64,000 nt of DNA, taken from the NCBI RefSeq assembly GCF_019711315.1, contig NZ_CP081294.1:1302001-1366000 (forward strand), written 5' to 3'. Under the pieces are notes generated by a model. The model did not search any database and was not told the origin of the DNA. It was given only the letters and a program-made list of their open reading frames with translations. Source of the stretch: Qipengyuania gelatinilytica (GTDB lineage: Bacteria > Pseudomonadota > Alphaproteobacteria > Sphingomonadales > Sphingomonadaceae). This document shows, one piece after another, positions 26,750-35,566 of the stretch (position 1 is its first letter; the number at the start of each line of letters is the position of its first letter). The position numbers and the translations under genes are program-made.

Positions 26750-28167
26750 CAGCTATGGCCCATCACGGCTTTGATTTCGAGGAAGTCGTGGAAGCCCCAC
26801 TCGCCCCATTCGCGGCCATTGCCCGACTTCTTGTAGCCCCCGAAGGCCGCGTTCATGTCATAGCCGCCGTTGATCGCGACACGGCCGGCGCGGATGCGCT
26901 TGGCGAGCTTCTTCGCGGTCTCGATATCCTCGCCCATGATGTGGCTGGCAAGGCCGTATTCGGTGTCGTTCGAGATGCGGATGGCGTCGTCGTAATCGTC
27001 ATAGCCGATCATCGCGAGGACCGGCCCGAAGATTTCCTCGCGCGCGATGGTCATGTCGTTGGTGACATCGGCGAAGACGGTCGGCTTGACGTAATGGCCG
27101 GTTTCCAGCCCTTCGGGCTTGCCGGGGCCGCCCGCGACCAGCGTCGCGCCTTCCTCAATACCCTTTTCGATGAGGCCTTGGATCTTGTCCCACTGTGCCT
27201 TGGAGACGACCGGTCCGATCGTGGCATTGCCCTTGGGATCGCCGGGGATCACGCCCTTGGCAGCTTCCTTGGCCGCTGCCTTGGCTTCTTCCATGCGCTT
27301 GTGCGGCACGAGCATGCGGCTGGGCGCAGTGCAGGTCTGGCCCGAATTGCCCATCATGGCGATGGTGCCGCGCATGACCGACTGGGTGAAGGCACTGTCG
27401 TCGAGGATGATGTTGGGGCTCTTGCCGCCCAGTTCCTGCGCCACGCGCTTGACCGTATCGGCGGCATTCTTGGCAATCAGCACGCCCGCGCGCGTCGATC
27501 CGGTGAAGCTGATCATGTCGATGTCAGGGTGGCCGCTCATCGCTTCGCCCACGCCCGGACCGTCACCGTTGACGAGGTTGAACACGCCCGCGGGCACGCC
27601 CGCCGCGTCCATTATCTCGGCAAAGATATAGGCGTCGAAGGGCGCGATTTCGGAAGGTTTGAGGATCATCGTGTTGCCAGTTGCGAGCGCAGGGAAGACC
27701 TTGCAGGCGATCTGGTTCAACGGCCAGTTCCACGGGGTGATCATGCCGACCACGCCGATCGGCTCCCAGATGTGCAGCGTCGGGCCGTCCTGGCGTTCGA
27801 ATTCGAAACCTTCGAGCACGTCGATGGCGGTCTGGCAGTGGCCGGCGAGCAGGCCGGTGTGCGGACCATTGGCAAGGCTCATCGGCGCGCCCATTTCCTC
27901 GCTCACGGCGAGTGCGAGATCGTCCTTGCGGTTGGCGATCTCCGCCTGGATCGCGCGCAGCAGGGTGAGGCGCTCTTCCTTGCTTGTCTGGCTGAAACTT
28001 TCGAATGCGCGGCGTGCGGCAGCGACCGCCTTGTCGACATCGGCCTTGGTGCCGAAGCTGATGTGGCCGATGGTTTCTTCGGTGGCGGGATTCTCGACCG
28101 GCTGGGTGTTTTCGGCAACCGGATCGACCCACTGGCCGTCGATGTAGAACTTGGTGCAATCGCGCAT
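26749..28167 (-). CDS. NAD(P)-dependent aldehyde dehydrogenase
   Basis: A 472-residue member of the aldehyde dehydrogenase superfamily. Key segments are [20 protein letters not shown], the cofactor motif [10 protein letters not shown], the catalytic Glu in [12 protein letters not shown] and the nucleophilic Cys in [13 protein letters not shown]. It oxidises an aldehyde to the acid (or, less likely, acyl-CoA). The neighbours encode a CoA transferase/racemase and an enoyl-CoA hydratase, so its substrate may belong to a branched or methylated carbon skeleton. The start at 28167 is set by the [11 protein letters not shown] terminus. Confidence 0.92.
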   Translation of the reverse strand: MRDCTKFYIDGQWVDPVAENTQPVENPATEETIGHISFGTKADVDKAVAAARRAFESFSQTSKEERLTLLRAIQAEIANRKDDLALAVSEEMGAPMSLANGPHTGLLAGHCQTAIDVLEGFEFERQDGPTLHIWEPIGVVGMITPWNWPLNQIACKVFPALATGNTMILKPSEIAPFDAYIFAEIMDAAGVPAGVFNLVNGDGPGVGEAMSGHPDIDMISFTGSTRAGVLIAKNAADTVKRVAQELGGKSPNIILDDSAFTQSVMRGTIAMMGNSGQTCTAPSRMLVPHKRMEEAKAAAKEAAKGVIPGDPKGNATIGPVVSKAQWDKIQGLIEKGIEEGATLVAGGPGKPEGLETGHYVKPTVFADVTNDMTIAREEIFGPVLAMIGYDDYDDAIRISNDTEYGLASHIMGEDIETAKKLAKRIRAGRVAINGGYDMNAAFGGYKKSGNGREWGEWGFHDFLEIKAVMGHS

Positions 28168-28195
28168 TGTAAAATCTCTCCTTATGCGCGGCTCT

Positions 28196-29272
28196 CTAGC
28201 TCCCTTGCGCCCAGCGCGCCACCACCTCTTCGCCGTCGGTCGCACTGTCGCGGATCACGCCCGGGGTGCGGTCGAAGCGGGGTGCCGGTGCGGTGTGCGA
28301 GCGCCCGCCATGATCGACGAATGCACCACGCGCCTTCATGTGCGGATGGTCCTTCGCCTCGTCGAGCGGGACGACCGGGGCGAAGCAGGCATCGGTGCCT
28401 TCTAGCAGCGCGGCCCATTCGGCCTGCGTCTTCGTCTTGAACAGTGCGGCGAGCTTTTCGGTGTAATCGTCCCAGTTCGCCGGGTTCATCTGGCCTTCGC
28501 GCAGCTCTTCGGGTGCATCGGCGCGGGCGAGCAGTTCGGCATAGAACTGCGGTTCGATCGCGCCGACGGTGATTTCCTTGCCGTCCGCGCATTCATAGCA
28601 GCGGTAGAAATGCGCCGCGCCGCCAAGCAGCCCCGCCCCGCGCTGCGTCGTGCGAAGTGCCGAATGCGGCTGGCCGTAGAAAAAGCTCATCAGGCTGGTC
28701 ACGCCATCGACGATGGCCGCATCGACCACCTGCCCCTTGCCGCTGGTCTGCCTCTCGTAAAGCGCGGCGAGGATACCGAAAGCGCAATACATCGAGCCGC
28801 CGCCGAAATCGCCGACAAGGTTCTGCGGCGGGATCGGCAATTCGCCCTTTGCCCCGATGCTGTCGAGCGCGCCGGTGATGGCGATATAGTTGAGGTCGTG
28901 CCCCGCCGCCTGCGCCAGCGGGCCGTCCTGCCCCCAGCCGGTCATGCGCGCATAGACAAGGCGCGGGTTGAGGCCGAGCACGACATCGGGACCAAGTCCG
29001 AGGCGCTCCATCACACCGGGGCGAAAGCCTTCGATCAGCACATCGGCATTGGTGAGCGCCTTCTTGACGAAAGCCTGCCCGTCCTCGCTCTTGAGATCGA
29101 CCGCCGCGCGATGACGAGCACGTTCGACCACCGCGTTCATCGGCTTGTGGCCCGGGCGTTCGATGCGGACCACTTCCGCGCCGAGGTCGGCAAGCAGCAT
29201 GGCCACATGCGGCCCCGGTCCGATACCCTGGAATTCGACGACACGCAGGCCGGTAAGCGGTCCGTTGCTCAT
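28196..29272 (-). CDS. CaiB/BaiF family CoA transferase, alpha-methylacyl-CoA racemase-like
   Basis: A 358-residue class III CoA-transferase-fold protein. It begins GLRVVEFQGIGPGPHVAMLL and has the conserved ADLGAEVVRIERPG, ARMTGWGQDGP and GHDLNYIAITGAL. The GPHVAMLLADLG and YIAITGAL signatures match alpha-methylacyl-CoA racemases more than formyl-CoA transferases. Racemisation of 2-methylacyl-CoA (from branched fatty acids or isoprenoids) is therefore favoured. It begins an operon with the dehydrogenase and MaoC genes. GGAGAG lies just before the ATG at 29272. Confidence 0.87.
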   Translation of the reverse strand: MSNGPLTGLRVVEFQGIGPGPHVAMLLADLGAEVVRIERPGHKPMNAVVERARHRAAVDLKSEDGQAFVKKALTNADVLIEGFRPGVMERLGLGPDVVLGLNPRLVYARMTGWGQDGPLAQAAGHDLNYIAITGALDSIGAKGELPIPPQNLVGDFGGGSMYCAFGILAALYERQTSGKGQVVDAAIVDGVTSLMSFFYGQPHSALRTTQRGAGLLGGAAHFYRCYECADGKEITVGAIEPQFYAELLARADAPEELREGQMNPANWDDYTEKLAALFKTKTQAEWAALLEGTDACFAPVVPLDEAKDHPHMKARGAFVDHGGRSHTAPAPRFDRTPGVIRDSATDGEEVVARWAQGS

Positions 29273-29492
29273 ACTTCTCTCTCCAAATCTCTCTCGCGCA
29301 TACCAAAGCAAATCGGTGCGCAATTGCAACCGGTTTGAGTGTCAGCATATCCGCAATTCGGCTTGGGCAAGATATGCGGGAAGCGCGCTCGCTAATGCTG
29401 CAATGCCCCAAGCCGAGCAGACCGGAATGACGCGTTCTTCGCTGCGCGCCAAAAGGCTCTTGGTGCTGCCTGCAATCCGGGGGACGAGCCTA
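29273..29492. other. Intergenic gap between caiB-type operon and soeC
   Basis: This 220-bp stretch lies upstream of the CaiB-type gene and downstream of soeC. It contains the likely promoter of the CaiB operon. I see no convincing gene, RNA or terminator in it. Confidence 0.5.
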
Positions 29493-30458
29493 TCAGAGCG
29501 CCTTTTCGCCGTAGTAGAGCGTCACCGCGTGCCTGGCCTCGGCGAAGAACAGCCAGCGCTCGGCGGTGATGCCAATCTGGCATGCGATAACCGCGACAAA
29601 CAGGAGCGCTATTCCGGCGGCGGGCAATCCGCCATCGAGGAAAATTCCTGCCACCAAGAGACATGCAAGCGGCATCCAGAAGCCGAGCACTATGGCAATC
29701 CGGCCTAGCTTGCGTGCGTGCTTGCGGGCGATGCGGAAACCCATTTCGCGCAGGAGGTAATTGTCCTGGTCGTGCGGGCTGCCGGTCATTTCGACCTTGC
29801 CGAGATGTCCCAAGCCGGTCGCACTGCCGGCAGTGCTCGTGGCGGGCGCGGTGGCGAGATGCTTCCAGTAGAAGGTTTTTACCGTCAGGCCGATGATGAT
29901 CATGACACCGGCGATCGTGCGCATCGTGCCAGCCGCTTCTTCGAAGCCGAAAACAGCCAGCAGGAATGCGAGGATGACCGCGCCGTTCATCGGGCCGAGC
30001 ACGAGGTAGCCCGCGACGGTCCAGCGGTTGTGCCACGCGGGTATCGTCTTCAACGATGCATATATCATCGCGGTGCAATAGAGCGTCAGCAGCGCCATCG
30101 CCGCGCCAACCAGGCCAAGGACTACACCCAGCGCCATGTCGGCAATCGAGAAGATTGCAACGAGCGCAAACAGGCCGAGCGGCACGAAGCCGATTATGGC
30201 GGCCAGTCCCTCCCGGCTAAGCCAGCTCGTGCGCCATTGCGACATCGCCCTCCACGCCCGCTCGGGCCGCCCGAGGTGGAAGGTCGAGGACAAAAGGCCA
30301 CCGACGATAAGTGCGAATGCGAGGCCGAAGACGAGAATGCCGAACACGGTTTCTTGAGGCAGCATTCCCAGTGCGGCGAGCACGCCAAGCCAGATCATCA
30401 TACCGTAGCCCGCGCCGCTCGCGGTGGTGAAGAAGATGACGGATTTCGCCGGATGCAT
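29493..30458 (-). CDS. soeC: Sulfite dehydrogenase membrane anchor subunit SoeC (DmsC-like)
   Basis: A 321-residue integral membrane protein with eight or so hydrophobic helices, in the DmsC/NrfD-like group that anchors cytoplasmic molybdenum enzymes and passes electrons to the quinone pool. Landmarks are STFHLGRPERAWRAM near helix 2 and RWTVAGYLVLGPMNGA in the middle. It follows soeB by 13 bases, and with soeA forms SoeABC. In phototrophs and roseobacters this complex oxidises sulfite to sulfate on the cytoplasmic side. The assignment rests mainly on soeA and on context. Confidence 0.82.
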   Translation of the reverse strand: MHPAKSVIFFTTASGAGYGMMIWLGVLAALGMLPQETVFGILVFGLAFALIVGGLLSSTFHLGRPERAWRAMSQWRTSWLSREGLAAIIGFVPLGLFALVAIFSIADMALGVVLGLVGAAMALLTLYCTAMIYASLKTIPAWHNRWTVAGYLVLGPMNGAVILAFLLAVFGFEEAAGTMRTIAGVMIIIGLTVKTFYWKHLATAPATSTAGSATGLGHLGKVEMTGSPHDQDNYLLREMGFRIARKHARKLGRIAIVLGFWMPLACLLVAGIFLDGGLPAAGIALLFVAVIACQIGITAERWLFFAEARHAVTLYYGEKAL

Positions 30459-30471
30459 CTCGGTCAGCTCC

Positions 30472-31221
30472 TCACGACAGGATCTTGTCGACCCAGCGCG
30501 CGATCAGCCCCGCGCCCTCGGTGCTGTCATCGGCGTGCTCGAGCATGCGCGGAGCCTTGTCGCCGCCGCGCCCGTCCTGCCGCGGCCGGGGCGGCAGGTA
30601 CTTGTTGACCGGCTTGGTCCCCTGTTCGGGCATGAGGTCGTAGCCGCCGCGCGCCGCGACCAGTTTCGAGACCTCGCTATCCGGGTCGCCCAGATCGCCG
30701 AAGCTGCGCGCGCCTGCGGGGCAGGTGGAAACGCAGGCCGGCACGCGGCTCTCTTCGGGCAAGTTCTCGTTGTAGATCTTGTCGACGCAGAGCGTGCATT
30801 TCTTCATCACGCCTTCGTTCTCGTCATATTCGCGCGCGCCATAGGGACAGGCCCAGCTGCACAGTTTGCAGCCGATGCAGATGTCCTCGTTGACGAGGAC
30901 GATACCATCCTCCTCGCGCTTGTAGCTGGCGCCGGTTGGGCAAACGGTGACGCAGGGCGCATCCTCGCAGTGGAGGCAACTGCGCGGGAAATGGACCGTC
31001 TGTCCGTGGCCCGCCTCGTCGGTGGTTTCATAGGTGTGGACGCGGTTGAACCACACGCCGTCGGGCTTCTTGCCGTAGGGATCGTAATCGGTGAGCGGCG
31101 CGGATTTGGCGCCGGCGTTCCATTCCTTGCAGTTCACCGCGCAGGCGTGGCAGCCGACGCAGATGTCGAGATCGACGACGAGGCCGAGCTTCTTTGCGGT
31201 GGTCTTGGGCAGGCTGGTCAT
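30472..31221 (-). CDS. soeB: Sulfite dehydrogenase iron-sulfur subunit SoeB
   Basis: A 249-residue ferredoxin-like electron-transfer subunit. Sixteen cysteines in four groups can bind four [4Fe-4S] clusters: CVGCHACAVNC, CLHCEDAPCVTVCP, CIGCKLCSWACP and CTLCVDK with CVSTCP. No Tat signal is present, so the protein is cytoplasmic, unlike DmsB complexes that face the periplasm. It passes electrons from the molybdenum subunit to the membrane anchor. The start overlaps the soeA stop by four bases. Confidence 0.9.
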   Translation of the reverse strand: MTSLPKTTAKKLGLVVDLDICVGCHACAVNCKEWNAGAKSAPLTDYDPYGKKPDGVWFNRVHTYETTDEAGHGQTVHFPRSCLHCEDAPCVTVCPTGASYKREEDGIVLVNEDICIGCKLCSWACPYGAREYDENEGVMKKCTLCVDKIYNENLPEESRVPACVSTCPAGARSFGDLGDPDSEVSKLVAARGGYDLMPEQGTKPVNKYLPPRPRQDGRGGDKAPRMLEHADDSTEGAGLIARWVDKILS

Positions 31222-34193
31222 GGTTTCTCGCTCACCCTGTTTCCGCGTCCGTCCCTGATGCCATCGACCCAGCTGTGGTTGGCGCTGCGCTGGCCGATAA
31301 ATTCCTTGAGCGGTGCCTTGCCGCCGGTGTCATTGCCTTGCAGGTTTGCGCCGAATTCCATCGGGCATTCTTGGCCGCTGAAGCGCTTGTCGACGGCTTC
31401 GAACATCGGATAGGCCTCGCCAGCCTCCTCCACGCTGCATTTCCTCAGTCGGACGCGCAGATCGTACCATGCCGCCTGTCCGGTGACGGGGTCGGAATTC
31501 GAATATTCCTTCCCGCCTTTCTCGGGCAGCAGCTTCTCGGTGATGATGTGGTTGAGGAGGAACCCCTTCTCGAATTCGGGGCTGTCCTTGTCGAGGCCCC
31601 AAGCGCCCTTGCGCTTGCCGATGGCGTTCCACGTCCAGACGACGTTTGGGTTCACGCCGGTCACCAGCCGGACCTGCGCCTTCACCCGCCCTCGCCCGTT
31701 CTCGATCCAGACCCAGTCGTCATCCATAAGCTCGTGTTTCGCCGCAAGCTCGCGGTGCATGTGCAGCTTGTTCGCGCTGGTGATCTGCCGCAGCCACGCG
31801 TTCTGGCTGCCCCAACTGTGATACATGTGCATCGGCCGCTGCGAGAGCGCGTGGACCGGGAATTCCTCACCGCCCTCGTCGCGTTCGAGGAAGGGCTGGT
31901 ACCAGATCGGCAACGGGTCGAAATAGGTCTCGATCCGCTCGCGATGCGCCTCGGGCGGCTGGATGTCGCCATGTCCCTGCGCGGCGAGGCGGAATTTCTG
32001 CAAATCCTCGTTATAGAGCTGGAAGGTGATCGGATCGGCATGGCCCAGCCACGCCATCTTCTTCGCGTGCTCCAGATATTCGCGGTTGGCGAACTTCATG
32101 AACTGTGCCGACAGCGGCAGCTCTTCGTGCCAGAAGCAGCCGTTCTCGACGTAACGCGTGAGCTGGTCGGGATTGACCGCGCCCACGCCCGACTTGCTCC
32201 CGTCTTCGCCGCGCCAGCCCGACAGCGGCCCGACACCGGGCGCGCGTTCGTGATTGACGATGTAATCCTCATAGCCGCCGGGGAATTTGGGCGAGCCGTC
32301 CTCATTCGTCATCCCCGGCAGGCCGAGTCTTGCGCCGAGGTCGAGCAGCACCGTCTGGAAGGGCCGCACGTCGCGGTCGAGCGGGACCACCGGCTGGCGG
32401 ATGGCATCGCCCCCGCCATGCGCGGAGGAGATGGGCCGGTCGAGCATCGAGATACAGTCCCACCGCTCCAGATAGGTCGTGTCGGGCAGGATCAGGTCGC
32501 AATAGGGGACCGTCTCCGAATAGAAGGCATCGGAGTAGATGATTTTCGGGATGACATATTCACCATCCTCGCGCTTCTTCGTGAAATACCCCAGCGTCTC
32601 GGGGATGTTCATCGAGCTGTTCCACGCCATGTTCGCCATGAACATGAAGAGGACATCGATGCCGTAGGGATCGTGGTTCGCCGCATTGTGCAGCACCATG
32701 TGCATCATGCCGTGGAGCGCGAGCGGGTGCTCCCAGCTGAACGCCTTGTCGATGCGCAGCGGATCGCCGTGCTGGTCGACGATCAGGTCTTCGGGCGAGC
32801 GCGGAAAGCCGAGAGGTGGACCATCGAGCGGCAGCCCCGCCTCCGCCTTGGGCCACGCCGCCTTGATGCCCGGCGGTATCGGTTTGGGAAACGGCGCCTT
32901 GTAGCGCCAGCCGCCCGGGCAATCGACGCTGCCGAGCAGCGCTTGCAGGATATGGATCGCGCGGCAGGTGTGGAAGCCGTTCGAATGCGCCGAAATGCCG
33001 CGCATGGCGTGAAAACTCACCGGACGGCCGACGAACCTATCGTGGTGGCGGCCCCAGGCATCGACCCAGGGCTCCTCGATGACGATTTCCTTCTCGAAGG
33101 CGGTCTCAGCCAGTTCGGCGGCAATCCGGCGCGTGACTTCGGCGGGAACGCCGGCGGTCTCGGCCACTGCCTCGGGCGAGAATTCCTCGGCCAGATAGCG
33201 TTCGGCGAGAAGCTGGAAGGAAGGGACGACCGTGCGCCCGCGGGCCTGCCGCTCGCCGGCGAAGGCAGGCTTGCGGTGCACGGCGTTGGCCAGCACTTCC
33301 TTGCCCTGTTCGAGACACCAGACCAGCGGCCCGCCATCTGGCCCGCGCAAGAACAGGCCGTCATCTGCCGCACCCGGCTCGCGGATGACCAGCCACGGCG
33401 CATTGGAATAGCGCGCAAGGCTCGCCCAATCGATCTTTTCTGCGCGCAGCAGCTCGTGGATGATCGCGAAGACGAAGAGCCCGTCGGTGCCGGGGCGGAT
33501 GCCGATCCATTCGTCCGCGATCGCCGAATAGCCGGTGCGTACCGGATTGACCGAGACGAACTTGGTCCCTTCGCGCGTCTTGAGGTTGCCCAGGCCGAGC
33601 TTGATGGGATTGCTGTCATGATCGTCGGCCACGCCGAACATCATGTGGTAGAGCGTGCGCTCGTAATCGGGTTCGCCGAATTCCCAGAAGGCGCCGCCCA
33701 GCGTGTAGAGCCCGCCCGCCGCCATATTGACCGAGCAAAAGCCGCCGTGGGCTGCAAAATTATGCGTGCCGAACTGGCTCGCCCACCAGCCGGTCAAGGA
33801 TTGGGACTGGTCGCGCCCCGTGAAAAAGGCGAGCTTGCCCGGGTCGCGCTGGCGCACCTCACCCAGCCATTCGGTCGCAAGCTCGAGCGCTTCGTCCCAC
33901 TCGATTTCCCTGAACTCGCCCGAACCCCGCTCGCCGACGCGCAGCAGCGGCTTGGTCAGCTTGGCAGGCGCGTTCTGGTGCATGATGCCCGCACTGCCCT
34001 TGGCGCACAGCACACCCTTGTTTACCGGGTGGTCGGGATTGCCCTCGATATAGCGGATGGTGCCGTTCTTGAGATGCACCTTGATGCCGCAGCGGCAGGC
34101 ACACATGTAGCAGGTGGACGTTTTTACCTCGTCGCCGACTTGCGGCGAAAGGCCAACGTCCTCGTGGACGGTCTCGAACGGATTTATGCCCAT
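31218..34193 (-). CDS. soeA: Sulfite dehydrogenase molybdopterin subunit SoeA
   Basis: A 991-residue member of the DMSO reductase family. The N-terminal [4Fe-4S] site is C28-x2-C31-x3-C35-x27-C63. The likely molybdenum ligand is Cys153 in GGFCSVNMAAGG, as in the polysulfide reductase branch. There is no Tat signal, so it works in the cytoplasm. Sequence style, the soeBC partners and the sulfur-metabolism neighbourhood support a sulfite:quinone oxidoreductase (sulfite to sulfate). A related polysulfide or thiosulfate reductase is the alternative. GGAGG precedes the ATG at 34193. The cofactor genes moaA and moeA are about 2.4 kb away. Confidence 0.85.
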   Translation of the reverse strand: MGINPFETVHEDVGLSPQVGDEVKTSTCYMCACRCGIKVHLKNGTIRYIEGNPDHPVNKGVLCAKGSAGIMHQNAPAKLTKPLLRVGERGSGEFREIEWDEALELATEWLGEVRQRDPGKLAFFTGRDQSQSLTGWWASQFGTHNFAAHGGFCSVNMAAGGLYTLGGAFWEFGEPDYERTLYHMMFGVADDHDSNPIKLGLGNLKTREGTKFVSVNPVRTGYSAIADEWIGIRPGTDGLFVFAIIHELLRAEKIDWASLARYSNAPWLVIREPGAADDGLFLRGPDGGPLVWCLEQGKEVLANAVHRKPAFAGERQARGRTVVPSFQLLAERYLAEEFSPEAVAETAGVPAEVTRRIAAELAETAFEKEIVIEEPWVDAWGRHHDRFVGRPVSFHAMRGISAHSNGFHTCRAIHILQALLGSVDCPGGWRYKAPFPKPIPPGIKAAWPKAEAGLPLDGPPLGFPRSPEDLIVDQHGDPLRIDKAFSWEHPLALHGMMHMVLHNAANHDPYGIDVLFMFMANMAWNSSMNIPETLGYFTKKREDGEYVIPKIIYSDAFYSETVPYCDLILPDTTYLERWDCISMLDRPISSAHGGGDAIRQPVVPLDRDVRPFQTVLLDLGARLGLPGMTNEDGSPKFPGGYEDYIVNHERAPGVGPLSGWRGEDGSKSGVGAVNPDQLTRYVENGCFWHEELPLSAQFMKFANREYLEHAKKMAWLGHADPITFQLYNEDLQKFRLAAQGHGDIQPPEAHRERIETYFDPLPIWYQPFLERDEGGEEFPVHALSQRPMHMYHSWGSQNAWLRQITSANKLHMHRELAAKHELMDDDWVWIENGRGRVKAQVRLVTGVNPNVVWTWNAIGKRKGAWGLDKDSPEFEKGFLLNHIITEKLLPEKGGKEYSNSDPVTGQAAWYDLRVRLRKCSVEEAGEAYPMFEAVDKRFSGQECPMEFGANLQGNDTGGKAPLKEFIGQRSANHSWVDGIRDGRGNRVSEKP

Positions 34194-34294
34194 CTCCCTC
34201 CGTCGGACGGCGAGCCTCTACAATCCTCGCCACCCCTGCCATGCTATTACAGCGCATTGGTGGCAGGGCAAACAGATCGCTGCAAAGAGCCCTC

Positions 34295-34328
34295 GGCAAT
34301 TGCCTTATCCGCCGACTAGGGGTAATTT
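34295..34328 (+). promoter_or_regulatory. Promoter of the BigR-type regulator gene
   Basis: TTGCCT (34300-34305), 17 bp and TAATTT (34323-34328) lie 51 bp before the regulator start. The -35 overlaps a perfect 10-bp palindrome GGCAATTGCC at 34295-34304 in the soeA/regulator intergenic region. Confidence 0.4.
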
Positions 34329-34379
34329 GGCGAAGCTTTCAAAACAGGCTTCGGGTTAAGCAGGGGAATACGACAGACC

Positions 34380-34709
34380 ATGGAAATGCCCATGGAAGAC
34401 ATGCAGAAGAACGCTTCGCGTGCGACGGCTTTGCTGAAGTCGATGGCTAACGAGTGGCGCCTGCTGATCCTGTGCCAGCTTTCCCAGAATGAAATGACGG
34501 TCGGCGAGCTGACCGAGCTTGTCCCGCTTTCGCAATCGGCCCTCTCGCAGCACCTGTCGGTCCTGCGGCGCGAAAAACTCGTGAAGACGCGGCGCAGCTC
34601 GCAATTCATCCACTATTCGCTCGACAGCGAGGAAGTGAAAGCCGTGATAGGCACGCTCTACGCACTGTATTGCGCGCCTGCCGAAGAAGGCGGCCTGCCC
34701 GGCTGCTGA
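34380..34709 (+). CDS. bigR: ArsR-family repressor of the BigR/SqrR (persulfide-sensing) type
   Basis: A 109-residue winged-helix protein (RATALLKSMANEWRLLILC, then LVPLSQSALSQHLSVLRREK). Cys32 sits in helix 2 (LLILCQL) and Cys98 in YCAP near the C terminus. This is the cysteine pair that BigR and SqrR use to sense persulfide by forming a di- or polysulfide link. Metal-binding motifs of ArsR/SmtB are lacking. Regulation of the blh-yeeE genes and soeABC by sulfide stress is therefore expected. The start at 34380 has AGGGG about 11 bases upstream; ATGs at 34386 and 34392 are possible. Confidence 0.87.
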   Translation: MEMPMEDMQKNASRATALLKSMANEWRLLILCQLSQNEMTVGELTELVPLSQSALSQHLSVLRREKLVKTRRSSQFIHYSLDSEEVKAVIGTLYALYCAPAEEGGLPGC

Positions 34710-34715
34710 GCGACC

Positions 34716-35135
34716 TCAGCCTTTGAACATCACCCGGTTAAGAGCCATCCCCGCCACCAGGCTGGCGAGGAAAACCACGGCCTGAAGCGGTGCGATTGCG
34801 AGGATCGCGAAGCCCGGGCCCGGGCACAGGCCGGCAAGACCCCATCCGATACCGAACAATGTCGCGCCCGACACCAGCTGGGGCGTGAGGTCCGACCGGT
34901 CGGGCAAGGCGAAAGACTGCGCGAAAATCGGCTTGGTCATGCGCGGCACGAACCGCCATGCCACGGCCATCACCAGCACGGCACCGCCCATGACAAAAGC
35001 CAGCGTCGGATCCCACGCGCCGAAAATGTCGAGAAAACCGCGAATGCGCGCCGGATCGGTCATTCCGCCAAGGGCGAGACCCGCACCGAACAGGAGGCCC
35101 GAAGCGAGCGGGGGCAAGTAATTGCGCAGGCTCAT
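34716..35135 (-). CDS. DUF6691/YeeE-type membrane protein, second half-transporter
   Basis: A 139-residue protein with four hydrophobic segments (LPPLASGLLFGAGLALGG, AFVMGGAVLVMAVAW, ATLFGIGWGLAGLCPGPG, AVVFLASLVAGMAL). The GWGLAGLCPGPG motif is the counterpart of the sulfur-binding cysteine region in YeeE/YedE proteins. It pairs with the gene upstream, as PmpB with PmpA in BigR-controlled operons of other proteobacteria. Sulfur-compound uptake or export is a family-based inference. It overlaps its partner's stop by four bases. Confidence 0.82.
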   Translation of the reverse strand: MSLRNYLPPLASGLLFGAGLALGGMTDPARIRGFLDIFGAWDPTLAFVMGGAVLVMAVAWRFVPRMTKPIFAQSFALPDRSDLTPQLVSGATLFGIGWGLAGLCPGPGFAILAIAPLQAVVFLASLVAGMALNRVMFKG

Positions 35136-35566
35136 CCGACTGCTCCCATGAGGGCGACGGTAGCGATGCCGGAGGCCATGAAGGTCAGCGTCGCCACGAT
35201 CGAGCGCTGCGACAAACGGCTAACGCCGCACACGCCGTGCCCGCTCGTGCAGCCGCTGCCGAGCCGCGCACCGAAGCCGACGAGGACACCTGCCACGGCC
35301 AGCAAGGGCAGCGACACGAATTCGGGGTTCAGTCCGCCCTTGAGCGTAGCCACGATAGCCGCGCCCAGCGGCAGGCCGATGAGGAACAGCCACGCCGAAC
35401 GCCTGGACATGCCTTCGCTGCTGAGGCCGACGGCGCGGCTGGCAATACCCGACACGCCGACGATGCGACCGGCACCGAGCAACAGCAAGGCTCCGGCAAG
35501 GCCGATCAGCACGCCACCGGCAAGCCCGTCGACGGGTGCCGCGTCTGGAAATCCGGGCAGCATCAC
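35132..35566 (-). CDS. YeeE/YedE-type sulfur transporter half
   Basis: A 144-residue membrane protein with four helices. The diagnostic motif GARLGSGCTSGHGVCG carries two cysteines; in thiosulfate transporter YeeE the equivalent cysteines line the substrate path. Together with the DUF6691 partner it makes the two-part form of YeeE/YedE (PmpA/PmpB). It lies between blh and the partner gene with four-base overlaps on both sides, so the three are one translation-coupled operon. Confidence 0.87.
   Translation of the reverse strand: MMLPGFPDAAPVDGLAGGVLIGLAGALLLLGAGRIVGVSGIASRAVGLSSEGMSRRSAWLFLIGLPLGAAIVATLKGGLNPEFVSLPLLAVAGVLVGFGARLGSGCTSGHGVCGVSRLSQRSIVATLTFMASGIATVALMGAVG

Noticed and set aside
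26755-28440. 561-codon frame antisense to the aldehyde dehydrogenase
   Set aside because: Mirrors dehydrogenase codons; the composition is typical of an antisense shadow frame.
31194-34319. A 1041-codon open frame antisense to soeA
   Set aside because: It mirrors soeA codon structure, is rich in Arg/His/Asp/Val without any known motif, and soeA is plainly the coding strand. Long antisense frames are usual in GC-rich genes.
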